Assembly: GCF_036084755.1 (NCBI RefSeq)
Contig: NZ_CP107968.1
Coordinates: 4,583,501 to 4,647,500, forward strand
Direction: 5' to 3'
From: Streptomyces sp. NBC_00370
GTDB taxonomy: Bacteria; Actinomycetota; Actinomycetes; Streptomycetales; Streptomycetaceae
Length of the DNA stretch: 64,000 nt
Of the stretch, positions 54,961-63,979 are shown one piece after another. Both the position numbers and the translations under genes were made by a program. A model generated the notes under the pieces. It had not been told where the DNA came from. It made no database searches and saw only the letters and a list, made by a program, of their open reading frames with translations. Position 1 is the first letter of the stretch, and each line of letters starts with the position of its first letter.

Positions 54961-57220
54961 TCCGTGACTCGGCCCAGTCGGCGACGGCCACCGAGCTGAA
55001 CGGCGAGTCCGGCTCGACGACCAGCCGGATCGACTTCTGCCCGGCGATCCCCACGGACACGGGCGCGGCCCGCTGGCCGCCGCGCATCACGGGGGAGCGC
55101 CACAGCCGGCCCCCGTCGCCGTAGACGGCGAACCGTACGGAGCCGAGGCCCAGCGTCATGTCGTCCACCCCGACCATCGCCTCGTACGACGAACAGCTGC
55201 GGTTGAGGTCGATCGTGACCGACGTGCCGGCGTGCATGCTCACGCCGTGCGCGTAGTGGACACCGCCCACGGACACATTCGTACGCTGCCAGAGCCAGCC
55301 GCTGCTGCCCAGCCGGACTTCGGGCTTCGTGCCGTCCCCGATGACGCCGTACGAGAGCTGGTTCACCTGGAAGTCGGCGGGTGCGGGCGGCGGCGGCTTC
55401 GGTGCCGGCGGCTTCGGCGCGGGCGGGGCCGGGGCGTGGGGCACGGGCGGTGTCGTACGCACCGACGGCTTGGGCGCGGGCGGCGGCGCTTTCTTCGGCG
55501 GCGGCTTCGGTTTCGGCTTGGGCTTGGCGGACGGCTCAGGAGCGGGGGGCTTGGCCGCCGGCTCGGGCGCCGCAGGGGGCTTGCTCCTGGGCGGATCGGG
55601 CTTCGGCGGGAGCTGCGGTACGACCTGCTGGGCGACCGGCGGCTTCGCGTCGGGCCGGTCCGGCGCGTGCTCGCCGCCACCGGCGGTCAGCGCCCACACC
55701 ACACCGGCGGCTGCGACCACCACCAGGCCCGCGATGCCCACCTTCACCGGGGCGCCGACCCCTTCGGCCGCCGCGCCACCGGCGGCGCCACCGGCGGCCC
55801 CGGACGCCCCGCCCGCAGCGCCGCCCGTCGCCGCGGCGGCGCCGGCCCCGGCCGCACCCGCCGCGCCACCCGCCACCAGCCCGACGGCCTTGAGCGAGTA
55901 ACCGGCGGCGGACCAGCCGATCACGGCGATCAGAATCACGTTCGGGATGCCGGAGTTGACGTGCGCCAACTCGCCTGCCGCGAGACGGCACTTGGCGCAC
56001 TCCGCCAGATGCTTGCGCAGCCCGCGCTCGGCCCGCATCCGCAGGCCGCCGCGTGAGTACGCGCCGAGCCGGTCGGCGTAGCGCGCGCAGTCGCCACCAG
56101 CGGTGAGCGACGCGCTCACATGGGCCTGGAGATAGGCCTGCTTGAGGCCTTCGCGCGCCCGGCCCGCCAGTACGGCGGTGGCGTTGGCGGTCAGTCCGAA
56201 GAGCGGCGCGACCTGACTCGGCGACTCCTCCTCGACGGTGGTGTGCCAGAGCACGGCCTGCCACCGCTCGGGCAGGCTGCGGAACGCCTGCATGGCGAGG
56301 GACTGCTCCGCCTCGTGCATCGCCCGTACGTCGGCGCCCAGTTCCAGGGTGTCGTCGTCGGAGATACCGGAGGAGGCGACCGCCTGCGCGGCGAACACCG
56401 CGAAGTCCTCGACCAGTTGCTCGCGCTTCGCCGACTTCGTCCAGGAGGCGGCGACGCGTCGTACGGTCGTCAGCAGATAGGCCCGCACCGCCTGCTCGGG
56501 CCCGGCGCCGCCGCGCACCGCCTGGAGCGTACGGGCGAACACCTCGGCGGTCAGGTCGTCGGCGGTGTGCGCGTCACGGCAGCAAGTGCGGGCGTAGCGG
56601 CGGACCGCCTCCGAGTGCCGGCGGAACAGCTCCTCGTACGCGCTGTCGTCGCCACCGCGCATGCGCTGGATGAGATCGGCGTCCGCAGGCGGCAACTCAC
56701 CGGCGGAGCCCGCCGCGCCGGCCGCGTCCCCGGCACCCGCGACGTTCAGTTCGAGCGTCGGTACGTCGTCCTCGGCGGCCATGCCGTCGGCCTGGGCTTC
56801 GCCGGTCAGCTGCCCGTCCGGATCCTGGCCGTCCGGGTGCTGCCCGTCCGGATACTGCCGGTCCGCGAACTGCCCGCCGCCGAGGATGCCTTCGGGTCCC
56901 GTCCAGCGCCCCTCGCGCTGCTGCGGCACACTGCTGTCCGCATCGGGCACGATGCTGTCGTCAGGCCCGGCGGCCGGGTTCGGTACGACAGAGCCCGGCT
57001 CCTCGGCTCCCGGCGCCGCCGAGTGGCCGAAGCGGACAGGGCCACCCGTCGTGGGCCCGCTCATTCCGGGCACACTCGTCGGACCTGTCAGCCCGGCTGA
57101 CCCCTTGGGGCCGCCCTGGCTCGGCACCTGCCGCGACGGTGGCTCACCGGGTTCCGTCCCGCCGTCGGCGCCACCGGCACCGCCGCCACCGAGCGGCTCG
57201 TCCCGTCCGTCACCGCTCAT
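54947..57220 (-). CDS. Fused ECF sigma factor / zinc-finger / membrane / NPCBM protein
   Basis: The 757-residue protein has a disordered N-terminus with YPDGQHPDGQDPDGQ repeats (1-178) and an ECF sigma core (about 179-365: AYEELFRRHSEAVRRYARTC, LTAEVFARTLQAV, SLPERWQAVLWHTTVEEESP). An anti-sigma-like zinc site HLAECAKC (404-411) follows, then hydrophobic segments near 427-450 and 493-513, a Pro/Lys-rich spacer (about 520-615) and a C-terminal NPCBM-like carbohydrate-binding domain (about 616-757: NQLSYGVIGDGTKPEVRLGS, HYAHGVSMHAGTSVTIDL). It resembles the pleiotropic SCO4117 of S. coelicolor. ATG at 57220 was preferred to a start seven codons upstream. Confidence 0.9.
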   Translation of the reverse strand: MSGDGRDEPLGGGGAGGADGGTEPGEPPSRQVPSQGGPKGSAGLTGPTSVPGMSGPTTGGPVRFGHSAAPGAEEPGSVVPNPAAGPDDSIVPDADSSVPQQREGRWTGPEGILGGGQFADRQYPDGQHPDGQDPDGQLTGEAQADGMAAEDDVPTLELNVAGAGDAAGAAGSAGELPPADADLIQRMRGGDDSAYEELFRRHSEAVRRYARTCCRDAHTADDLTAEVFARTLQAVRGGAGPEQAVRAYLLTTVRRVAASWTKSAKREQLVEDFAVFAAQAVASSGISDDDTLELGADVRAMHEAEQSLAMQAFRSLPERWQAVLWHTTVEEESPSQVAPLFGLTANATAVLAGRAREGLKQAYLQAHVSASLTAGGDCARYADRLGAYSRGGLRMRAERGLRKHLAECAKCRLAAGELAHVNSGIPNVILIAVIGWSAAGYSLKAVGLVAGGAAGAAGAGAAAATGGAAGGASGAAGGAAGGAAAEGVGAPVKVGIAGLVVVAAAGVVWALTAGGGEHAPDRPDAKPPVAQQVVPQLPPKPDPPRSKPPAAPEPAAKPPAPEPSAKPKPKPKPPPKKAPPPAPKPSVRTTPPVPHAPAPPAPKPPAPKPPPPAPADFQVNQLSYGVIGDGTKPEVRLGSSGWLWQRTNVSVGGVHYAHGVSMHAGTSVTIDLNRSCSSYEAMVGVDDMTLGLGSVRFAVYGDGGRLWRSPVMRGGQRAAPVSVGIAGQKSIRLVVEPDSPFSSVAVADWAESRISCR

Positions 57221-57568
57221 CGCGGAAGCCCCCGTCCGCACCGCTCAGACCCAAACACCGGGCCAGCGTGCCACAGCGGGCAGCCCCGTCCCGGCCGGAT
57301 TCCCGGCAACCACCCGTCCGGGGACGTTTACGGCCCGGCGCACCACTCCGTCTGCGGCAGGGCCGGGGCGCCCACAGGAAACCATCCTGCGAACGCCCCG
57401 ACACCTTGCATTCGAAGCCGCCGAAGGCCCGTGGCCGGGACGCCGTACCACCGCACGGTGGCCCGCCCACCGGTCCGCACCCGCAACTTCACCCGTTCGG
57501 GAAAGATCCAACAGCGCGCGATTGCACGCCAGTTCGATGCGGGGGCAGCACCTGTCACATCCGGCGGC
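57221..57568 (-). promoter_or_regulatory. Upstream region of the fused sigma gene
   Basis: This 348-bp gap lies between the tetR end (57569) and the sigma gene start. It presumably contains the sigma gene promoter on the minus strand. No convincing gene or distinctive palindrome was seen; open frames on both strands look like GC-rich noise. Confidence 0.35.
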
Positions 57569-58315
57569 CTAGGCGGCCCGCGGGCGCAGCCCCTCCAGCA
57601 GGATCTCCAGCAGCCGCGCCGAAGCCGCCGCCTGCTGCGCCGCGTCGGGCAGCGCCGGCGCCGCCGTCGCGATCACCAGCAGGACATCGGCGACCGTCAC
57701 GTCGCCGCGCAACTCCCCGGCCTCCCTGGCCCGTTCCACCAGCTGACCCACGACGTCCAGCAGCTCGATCGCCCCCGGGTCGTCGATCCCCTCCACCGCG
57801 AGATGCCGCGCGAGCACCCGCAGATCCTGCTGGCTCTGCCGCTGCTGCGGCACCCGGGGCTCGGCGGGCAACTCCCTGATCACCGGCTCGTCGTCCACGT
57901 CCACCCCCGCCCGCAACACCTGCGGAGGCAGCAGCCGTCCGGCACCCGACGCCACCGACGTACGCAGGAAACGCGAGAGGGCCGACCACGGCTCCTCCTC
58001 CTGCCCGAGGGCGGAACGCGCCTGGTCGGTCAGCCGGGACGTCTCCTCCTCGGCTATCCGCCGGACCAGTACGTCCTTGCTGGGAAAGCGCCGGTAGACC
58101 GTGCCCACGCCGACTCTCGCCCGCCGGGCCACGTCCTCCATCGGCGCCCCGTACCCCAGCTCGCCGAACACCTCGCGCGCCGCGCGCAGTACATGCTCCA
58201 GATTGCGCTGTGCGTCCACCCGGAGCGGAGCTGACCGCCCGACCCCGGAACCGCCCACCCGTACGTCGTCGTCAGAGACGACAGCAGGCTGCCATGTCGA
58301 ATCCTGAATGTGCAT
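57569..58315 (-). CDS. TetR family transcriptional regulator
   Basis: The 248-residue product has about 35 residues of unstructured N-terminus, then a TetR HTH (RNLEHVLRAAREVFGELGYG, DVARRARVGVGTVYRRFPSK). A helical C-terminal domain with a charged Gln/Arg-rich stretch (RVPQQRQSQQDL) follows. The ATG at 58315 was chosen for its GGGGGAA ribosome site. It is divergent from the NDH-2 gene, which is a natural candidate target. A 9-bp inverted repeat (CATCGGAGC at 58365, GCTCCGATG at 58402) lies in the shared promoter region. Confidence 0.9.
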   Translation of the reverse strand: MHIQDSTWQPAVVSDDDVRVGGSGVGRSAPLRVDAQRNLEHVLRAAREVFGELGYGAPMEDVARRARVGVGTVYRRFPSKDVLVRRIAEEETSRLTDQARSALGQEEEPWSALSRFLRTSVASGAGRLLPPQVLRAGVDVDDEPVIRELPAEPRVPQQRQSQQDLRVLARHLAVEGIDDPGAIELLDVVGQLVERAREAGELRGDVTVADVLLVIATAAPALPDAAQQAAASARLLEILLEGLRPRAA

Positions 58316-58658
58316 ATGTGTTCCCCCGGTAATGATGTCTCCCCCCGGAGACGCCCCGTATTGACATCGGAGCACGCTGAAGGCCCAGTCACGAGCCAAA
58401 CGCTCCGATGACTACGAACATAGTTGAGCCCACGGCAATTCAGAAGGGGGGAGTTCCGTATGGTGCGCCCCCCGATCGGAGCAAGGACCGGAAGGCGTCT
58501 GATTCACCCCGGGACCGCACCCCCGCACACCCATCCTGACCTGCGAACATCCCGTAAAACATGAGCATTTGCCCGGGTGGGCGCCCGACCGGGCTCCGGT
58601 CACACAATTTGTCGGGGCTGTGGACAAACACCGTGTCGGGATGCGTCATGGGGTAGTG
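58316..58658. promoter_or_regulatory. Divergent promoter region between tetR and ndh
   Basis: This 343-bp gap carries the inverted repeat CATCGGAGC (58365-58373) / GCTCCGATG (58402-58410), spaced 28 bases, which may allow a looped or double-site operator. TTGACA at 58361 overlaps the first arm, but no matching -10 is seen at 17 bases. No Rex-type palindrome was recognised upstream of ndh. Confidence 0.4.
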
Positions 58659-60032
58659 ATGGCTGAGATCTCTCCCCGGGCGACCCCCGCGTCGACGCCC
58701 GCCACGCGCATTCTCGTGGTCGGCGGCGGCTACGTCGGCATGTACACAGCGCTGCGCCTCCAACGGAAACTGAAGAGCGGCGAAGCGGAGATCACCGTAC
58801 TGTCGCCCGACCCATATATGACCTATCAGCCATTCCTCCCCGAAGCGGCGGCCGGCAACATCTCGCCACGCCATGTCGTGGTCCCGCTACGGCGGCTGCT
58901 GGACAAATGCAAGATCGTCGTCGGCGAGGCCACCGCGGTCGACCACGCCAAACGCACCGTCACCCTGCGCACCCCCGCATCCGACGAAGAAGGCACCGGC
59001 AGCTACGAACTGGCCTACGACCAGCTCGTCCTGGCGCCCGGCTCGGTCTCCCGCACCCTGCCGGTCCCCGGCCTCGCCGAACACGGCATCGGCTTCAAGA
59101 CCGTCGAAGAAGCCATCGCCCTGCGCAACCACGTCATCGAACAGATGGACATCGCCTCGTCCACTCGCGACCCCGCCGTCCGCGACGCCGCCCTGACCTT
59201 CGTCTTCGTCGGCGGGGGCTTCGCCGGCGTCGAAGCACTCGCCGAACTCGAAGACATGGCCCGGTACGCCACGCGGTACTACCACAACATCAAGGCCGAC
59301 GACCTGAAGTGGATCCTCGTCGAGGCAACAGGCCGGATACTGCCCGAAGTCGGCGACGAGATGGGCAGCTACGCCGTACGGGAACTGCGCGCCCGCAACA
59401 TCGACGTACGCCTCGAAACCCGGCTCAACTCCTGCGAGGACCGCGTCGCCGTCCTCAGCGACGGCACCCGCTTCCCCACTCGCACCCTCGTATGGACGGC
59501 GGGCGTCAAACCCCACCCCGTCCTCGCCGCGAGCGACCTCCCCCGCGACGAACGCGGCCGGCTGGCCTGTACGACCACCCTCGCCGTCGAAGGCGTCGAC
59601 AACGCCTGGGCAGCCGGCGACGCCGCCGCCGTACCCGACCTGACCTCGGACGAACCCGGCAGCCGATGCGCCCCCAACGCCCAGCACGCCGTGCGGCAGG
59701 CCAAGGTACTCGCGGGCAACATCCTCGCTTCGCTGCGCGGCGCGCCCCTCCAGGACTACCGTCACGCCTACGCGGGCTCCGTCGCGTCCCTCGGCCTCCA
59801 CAAAGGCGTGGCGCATGTCTACGGTCGTAAGGTCAAGGGCTACCCCGCCTGGCTGATGCACCGTACGTACCACCTCAGCCGGGTCCCCACCTTCAACCGC
59901 AAGGCCAGGGTCCTCGCCGAGTGGACACTCTCCGGTCTCTTCAAACGCGAGATCGTCTCGCTCGGCTCCCTGGAGCACCCCCGCGCCGAATTCGAAGTCG
60001 CCGCAGGAGGCGAACACCCCGAAAAGAAGTAG
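58659..60032 (+). CDS. ndh: Type II NADH dehydrogenase (NDH-2)
   Basis: The 457-residue FAD enzyme oxidises NADH and reduces menaquinone without proton pumping. The FAD fold is ILVVGGGYVGMYTALRLQ, the NADH fold FVFVGGGFAGVEALAELEDM, and the quinone-site region is MTYQPFLPEAAAGNISPRHV. The flavin-end motif is NAWAAGDAAAVPDL, and QHAVRQAKVLAGNI is typical of NDH-2. A C-terminal amphipathic region (LLMHR-like segment GYPAWLMHRTYHL) anchors it to the membrane. ATG at 58659 was chosen because family members start near MAEIS; an upstream ATG at 58641 is possible. Confidence 0.94.
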   Translation: MAEISPRATPASTPATRILVVGGGYVGMYTALRLQRKLKSGEAEITVLSPDPYMTYQPFLPEAAAGNISPRHVVVPLRRLLDKCKIVVGEATAVDHAKRTVTLRTPASDEEGTGSYELAYDQLVLAPGSVSRTLPVPGLAEHGIGFKTVEEAIALRNHVIEQMDIASSTRDPAVRDAALTFVFVGGGFAGVEALAELEDMARYATRYYHNIKADDLKWILVEATGRILPEVGDEMGSYAVRELRARNIDVRLETRLNSCEDRVAVLSDGTRFPTRTLVWTAGVKPHPVLAASDLPRDERGRLACTTTLAVEGVDNAWAAGDAAAVPDLTSDEPGSRCAPNAQHAVRQAKVLAGNILASLRGAPLQDYRHAYAGSVASLGLHKGVAHVYGRKVKGYPAWLMHRTYHLSRVPTFNRKARVLAEWTLSGLFKREIVSLGSLEHPRAEFEVAAGGEHPEKK

Positions 60033-60221
60033 CAACGGCAACGATCCGAAGGCCCTCCGCGTCCTCGCCAGTGCCCTCGCCCGTCCGGACGTGTGACCAT
60101 AGGTGGGTTCACATCTGCACAGAGTGATCCGGCCGGCTCGGCAGCAGGCCCCGACGACCCGCCAGGCCCGACCCGCCCGGCAAGACGAACAGCACCACGA
60201 CACCATGAGGCCCAAAAATCC

Positions 60222-61877
60222 GTGAACTTCACGCGTTGGAGCGCCCGGCTCCCCGGAACACAGCGCCGCGCCGCCGCACGGACGGAGCACGGATCCGTGC
60301 CGGCGGCCCGTGGTGAGTACGACCAGCCCCCCGAGTCCGCCGACGCACCGCAAGTGCCCGCGCTCGAAGACCTGTCCGTACGGCAGATCCTGGAAGAACT
60401 CCCCGCCCTGGTCGCGCTCGTCCACGGCACCGAGCACCGCGTCGCGTACCTCAACGAGCCCTACACCACGGCCTTCGGCGCCCGCGAACTCGGCACCCCC
60501 GCCGCCGAGAGCTGCCCCGAACTCGCCGAACTGGGCCTGTTCCCCCTCCTCGACCAGGTGCTGCGCAGCGGAAAGCCACGCACCGTCAAGTCCCGCAAGG
60601 CCAGGACCCTGTCCCCGAGCAACACCCGACGCGGCGACAACTCCTTCACCGTCACCTGCACACCCGTGGACGCCCAGGGCTCCGGCGAAGGCGGCGTGCT
60701 CATCTACGCGGCGGACGTCACCGACCACGCGGAAGCCGCCGAACGGCTGCGCGCGGGCGAACGCCGGCTCCGCGAAACCGCCGTCACCCTCCAGCGCTCA
60801 CTCCTGCCGCAGGAACTGGAACAGCCCGACGACCTGCGCGTCGCCGCCACCTACCAGCCCGGCGGGCTGGACGCCGCGGTCGGCGGCGACTGGTACGACG
60901 TGATCACCCTCGGCGCCGGACGCACCGCCCTCGTCATCGGCGACGTCATGGGCCGAGGCGTACGCGCGGCCGCCGTCATGGGCCAGCTGCGCACCGCGGT
61001 CCGCGCCTACGCCCGCCTCGACATGCCGCCGCACGAAATCCTCCAGCTGCTCGACGTACTCGTCGCCGAGATCGGCGTCAGCCAGATCGCGACCTGCGTC
61101 TACGCCGTGCACGACCCCAACGAGGGCGTACTCGTCTACGCCTCCGCCGGCCATCTGCCGATCCTGGTGCGCGCGGCCGACGGCACCGTCGAACGCGCCG
61201 CCGACCCCACGGGCCCGCCGCTCGGCGCCGGCGGCTGGCAGCACACCTCGGGCAGCATCGCCCTGCCGCCCGGCTCCACCGCCGTCCTCTACACGGACGG
61301 CCTGGTCGAACGGCGCGGCGAGGACATCGACGAAGGCGTCGGCTCACTGGAGCGCGCGCTGTCCGGCGCCAAGGGAACACCCCAGGTCGTCTGCGACCGG
61401 CTGATCCGCGCCCTCGGTGTCACCGCCGAACACGACGACGACGTCGCCGTACTCGTCCTCCAGCACCCCGAGCGCTCGGGCCCCGACGCCGAGCTGTTCC
61501 ACAACGCGGCGCTCGACCTGCTCGGCGGCATCGAGGCGGCGCCACGCGCCCGCGCCTTCGCTTCGGGCGTCCTCGCCTCCTGGCGGTTCCCCGTCGAACT
61601 GCGCGACCTCGGGGTCCTCGCCACCAGCGAACTCGTCGCGAACTCCCTGCAGCACGGCACACCCCCGATGCGCCTGCGGCTGCGCCGCACGGACCGCCGG
61701 CTGATCATCGAGGTCACCGACGGCGACGACCACCTGCCGCGCCGCCGCCGCGCCGAACCGATCGACGAGGCAGGGCGCGGCATCTCGATCGTCGCGACGA
61801 TCGCCTCGTCCTGGGGATCACGCCGCACACCGGGCGGCGGCAAGGCGGTCTGGTGCGAATTCGCCCTGCCGAAGTGA
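60222..61877 (+). CDS. PAS-SpoIIE phosphatase-HATPase regulatory protein
   Basis: The 551-residue soluble protein has a PAS-like sensor at about 45-180 (QILEELPALVALVHGTEHRV, LIYAADVTDHAEAAERL) and a SpoIIE phosphatase domain at about 190-410 (GGDWYDVITL, VIGDVMGRGVRAAAVMGQLR, LYTDGLVERRGEDID, DDDVAVLVL). A C-terminal RsbW-like HATPase domain follows at about 430-551 (VLATSELVANSLQHG, GRGISIVATIASSWG). Phosphatase and anti-sigma kinase domains in one chain suggest a self-contained partner-switch element. GTG at 60222 is preferred; 60093 is possible. Confidence 0.9.
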   Translation: MNFTRWSARLPGTQRRAAARTEHGSVPAARGEYDQPPESADAPQVPALEDLSVRQILEELPALVALVHGTEHRVAYLNEPYTTAFGARELGTPAAESCPELAELGLFPLLDQVLRSGKPRTVKSRKARTLSPSNTRRGDNSFTVTCTPVDAQGSGEGGVLIYAADVTDHAEAAERLRAGERRLRETAVTLQRSLLPQELEQPDDLRVAATYQPGGLDAAVGGDWYDVITLGAGRTALVIGDVMGRGVRAAAVMGQLRTAVRAYARLDMPPHEILQLLDVLVAEIGVSQIATCVYAVHDPNEGVLVYASAGHLPILVRAADGTVERAADPTGPPLGAGGWQHTSGSIALPPGSTAVLYTDGLVERRGEDIDEGVGSLERALSGAKGTPQVVCDRLIRALGVTAEHDDDVAVLVLQHPERSGPDAELFHNAALDLLGGIEAAPRARAFASGVLASWRFPVELRDLGVLATSELVANSLQHGTPPMRLRLRRTDRRLIIEVTDGDDHLPRRRRAEPIDEAGRGISIVATIASSWGSRRTPGGGKAVWCEFALPK

Positions 61878-61906
61878 CCCGGCAGGGCGGCCCCGCGGGA
61901 GGCGTG

Positions 61907-63238
61907 TCAGTGCACGCTCTCCCGGGCGGGTTCCCGCACCGGCTCCGGTGCGTGCTCGGGCACATGCTGGACGACGACGCGTGACGTCGAAGCGAGCGAC
62001 GGCTGGTCCTGAACGGCGGTGAGCTGCCTGCCCAGCCGCAGCGCCAGCACGGTGATGCCCAGCGAGAACAGTACGAACGTCACGATGTACGGCCCGTGCA
62101 GCGCGGCCCCCATCGGCCCGCCCACGGCCGGCCCGAGCGCCAGCGCCAGCTGCTTGACCAGCGCGAACGCCGAGTTGTACTGCCCGACACGCGACGCGGG
62201 CGCCAGGTCGGCCACCAGCGGCGCGACGGTCGGCGCCAGCATCGACTCGCCGAGCCCGAACAGCGCGTACGTGGACACGAACGCCACGGTCGCGAACGCG
62301 GGACCGACACTCCCGAGCCCGGCGAACCCGGCCACGATCCACGCGACGGTCCAGACGAGCCCGACAGCGGCGATCACCCGGGTCCGCCGACGCCGTTCCA
62401 CCACCCGCAGGACGACGAACTGCGCGACCACGATCACCGCCGTGTTGGCGGCCAGCGCGATCCCGAGCACCGAAGGATCGATGCCCGCGGCCTCCGTCCC
62501 GTACGCGGCAAGACCGGACTCGAACTGTCCGTAGCAGGCGAAGAACACCACAAAGCCGAGGACCAGCAGCTGCACCATCGCCCGGTGCCCCAGCAGCGCC
62601 CGCAGCCCGCTCCTGGCCCGCGTCCCGGCGGCCCCGGCGAGATCACCGACGACCACCGACGGCGGTCGCGGCAGCCGTACGGTGGCGGCGAGCCCCACCA
62701 TGACGAGGAACATCACGGCCTCGACGGAGAACAGCAGCGTGAAGCTCCCCGGCCGGCTCTCGTCGACGATCTGTCCGCCGACCAGCCCGCCGATGCCCAG
62801 ACCCAGGTTCTGCAGGAAGAACTGCATGGCGAACATCCGGGTGCGCGTCGAAGGCGTCGTCCCCCAGACGATCATCGTGGCCAGCGCCGGCTGCATCACG
62901 GCGGTCCCGGCCCCCAGCACGGCGGCGGACAGGACGGCCGCCGGCACACTCCCGGCGAACCCCATGCCGAGCGCCCCGGCCGATGCCAGCACGGCACCGC
63001 CCATCAGCACGGGCAGCGGACCGCGCCGGTCGATCACCCGCCCGGTGAACGGCAGCACCACGAGCGCGGCCATCGCGAAGACGGCGAGCACGACACCCGC
63101 CGTACTCGCCCCCAGGTCACGGACCTGGGCCACATACACATAGAGGTACGGAACGGTGAACCCGAGCCCGAACGCGCTGAGCACGTTCCCTGCCTGGATC
63201 CGGCGCATGTCCGCGCCCATCAGCCTTGTCACACTCAC
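61907..63238 (-). CDS. MFS transporter
   Basis: The 443-residue protein has 12 predicted membrane helices. An MFS motif A-like loop is visible as FTGRVIDRRGPLPVLMGGAV after helix 2 and a GPAVGGPMG segment near helix 11. It is probably a drug or metabolite efflux protein. GTG at 63238 follows AAGGG; the ATG at 63220 is an alternative. It is divergent from a MarR gene 115 bases away, the usual arrangement for a MarR-controlled exporter. The C-terminal tail is a His/Glu-rich EHAPEPVREPARESVH. Confidence 0.9.
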   Translation of the reverse strand: MSVTRLMGADMRRIQAGNVLSAFGLGFTVPYLYVYVAQVRDLGASTAGVVLAVFAMAALVVLPFTGRVIDRRGPLPVLMGGAVLASAGALGMGFAGSVPAAVLSAAVLGAGTAVMQPALATMIVWGTTPSTRTRMFAMQFFLQNLGLGIGGLVGGQIVDESRPGSFTLLFSVEAVMFLVMVGLAATVRLPRPPSVVVGDLAGAAGTRARSGLRALLGHRAMVQLLVLGFVVFFACYGQFESGLAAYGTEAAGIDPSVLGIALAANTAVIVVAQFVVLRVVERRRRTRVIAAVGLVWTVAWIVAGFAGLGSVGPAFATVAFVSTYALFGLGESMLAPTVAPLVADLAPASRVGQYNSAFALVKQLALALGPAVGGPMGAALHGPYIVTFVLFSLGITVLALRLGRQLTAVQDQPSLASTSRVVVQHVPEHAPEPVREPARESVH

Positions 63239-63273
63239 CTACCCTTGAATCGTGAAGTACTCGACCATGAAGA

Positions 63274-63324
63274 CTTCGAAGCTAAAGTTAGCATTTGAAC
63301 AATACACCTCGAAGGACTTCAAGG
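63274..63324. promoter_or_regulatory. Palindrome cluster in the MFS-MarR intergenic region
   Basis: CTTCGAAG (63274) is a perfect palindrome, GCTAA-AG-TTAGC (63281) has perfect 5-bp arms, and CCTCGAAGGACTTCAAGG (63307) is a near palindrome of the same TCGAAG/CTTCAA type. MarR dimers bind such AT-containing palindromes over divergent promoters. Confidence 0.55.
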
Positions 63325-63353
63325 CCAGGGAGAGCCCGTGGGACACTGTCGGG

Positions 63354-63920
63354 ATGTCCGAAACCCCCGACCCGGCAGGCCCGACGGGACTCAGTGAGCC
63401 GAGCCTCGACGAGCAGATCGCGGCCTACCAGCGAGAGTTCCGCGACCTCGACCCCCAGGTCGAAAAGGTCGTCTCGGCCCTCGGCCGGCTCAATCGGCGC
63501 ATGAGCGTCGCGTACGGCCGCCAGGTCGCCGACCTGGGCATCAGCAACGCCGAGTGGGAAGTCCTGAAGACCCTCGTGGTCGCCGGCGCCCCCTACCGGC
63601 TGGGCCCGGGTGAACTCGCCAGACGACTCGGCCTCACTCCGGCCGCCATGACCCACCGCATCGACCGCATGGCGAGCGAAGGCCTGGTCACCCGCGACCG
63701 CGACGAGCACAACCGGGTGCGCGTGATCGTGGAGCTGACGGACGAGGGCCGCACGAAGTGGCTGGCGGCGATGCGGATGGCGTCCGAGTTCGAGGAGGAG
63801 CTGCTCCAGGACCTGTCGGGCGAGGAGCGCGGAGTCCTGGGGGAGATGCTGATCCGCTTGCTCCGCAGGGTGGAACACGCCCAGCCGGACGCCGGCGGCA
63901 GACTGACGGACCTGGACTAG
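63354..63920 (+). CDS. MarR family transcriptional regulator
   Basis: The 188-residue product has a helical dimerisation region and a winged helix (ISNAEWEVLKTLVVAGAPYR, LGPGELARRLGLTPAAMTHR, then DRMASEGLVTRDRDEHNRVR), typical of MarR. It likely represses the divergent MFS transporter and itself through the palindromes upstream. The ATG at 63354 was chosen because the family portion begins near MSETPDP; an open extension to 63252 would run through the operators and is unlikely. Confidence 0.9.
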   Translation: MSETPDPAGPTGLSEPSLDEQIAAYQREFRDLDPQVEKVVSALGRLNRRMSVAYGRQVADLGISNAEWEVLKTLVVAGAPYRLGPGELARRLGLTPAAMTHRIDRMASEGLVTRDRDEHNRVRVIVELTDEGRTKWLAAMRMASEFEEELLQDLSGEERGVLGEMLIRLLRRVEHAQPDAGGRLTDLD

Positions 63921-63950
63921 GCGGGGTCGCAGTACCCACCTGGAACCGAC

Positions 63951-63979
63951 TTGACACGTCCGGGACCGATCCGTAAGGT
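63951..63979 (+). promoter_or_regulatory. Consensus housekeeping promoter at the window end
   Basis: TTGACA, 17 bases, TAAGGT matches the HrdB-type consensus. The transcript would start near 63986 and enter a gene beyond the window, whose identity is not visible. Confidence 0.7.
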
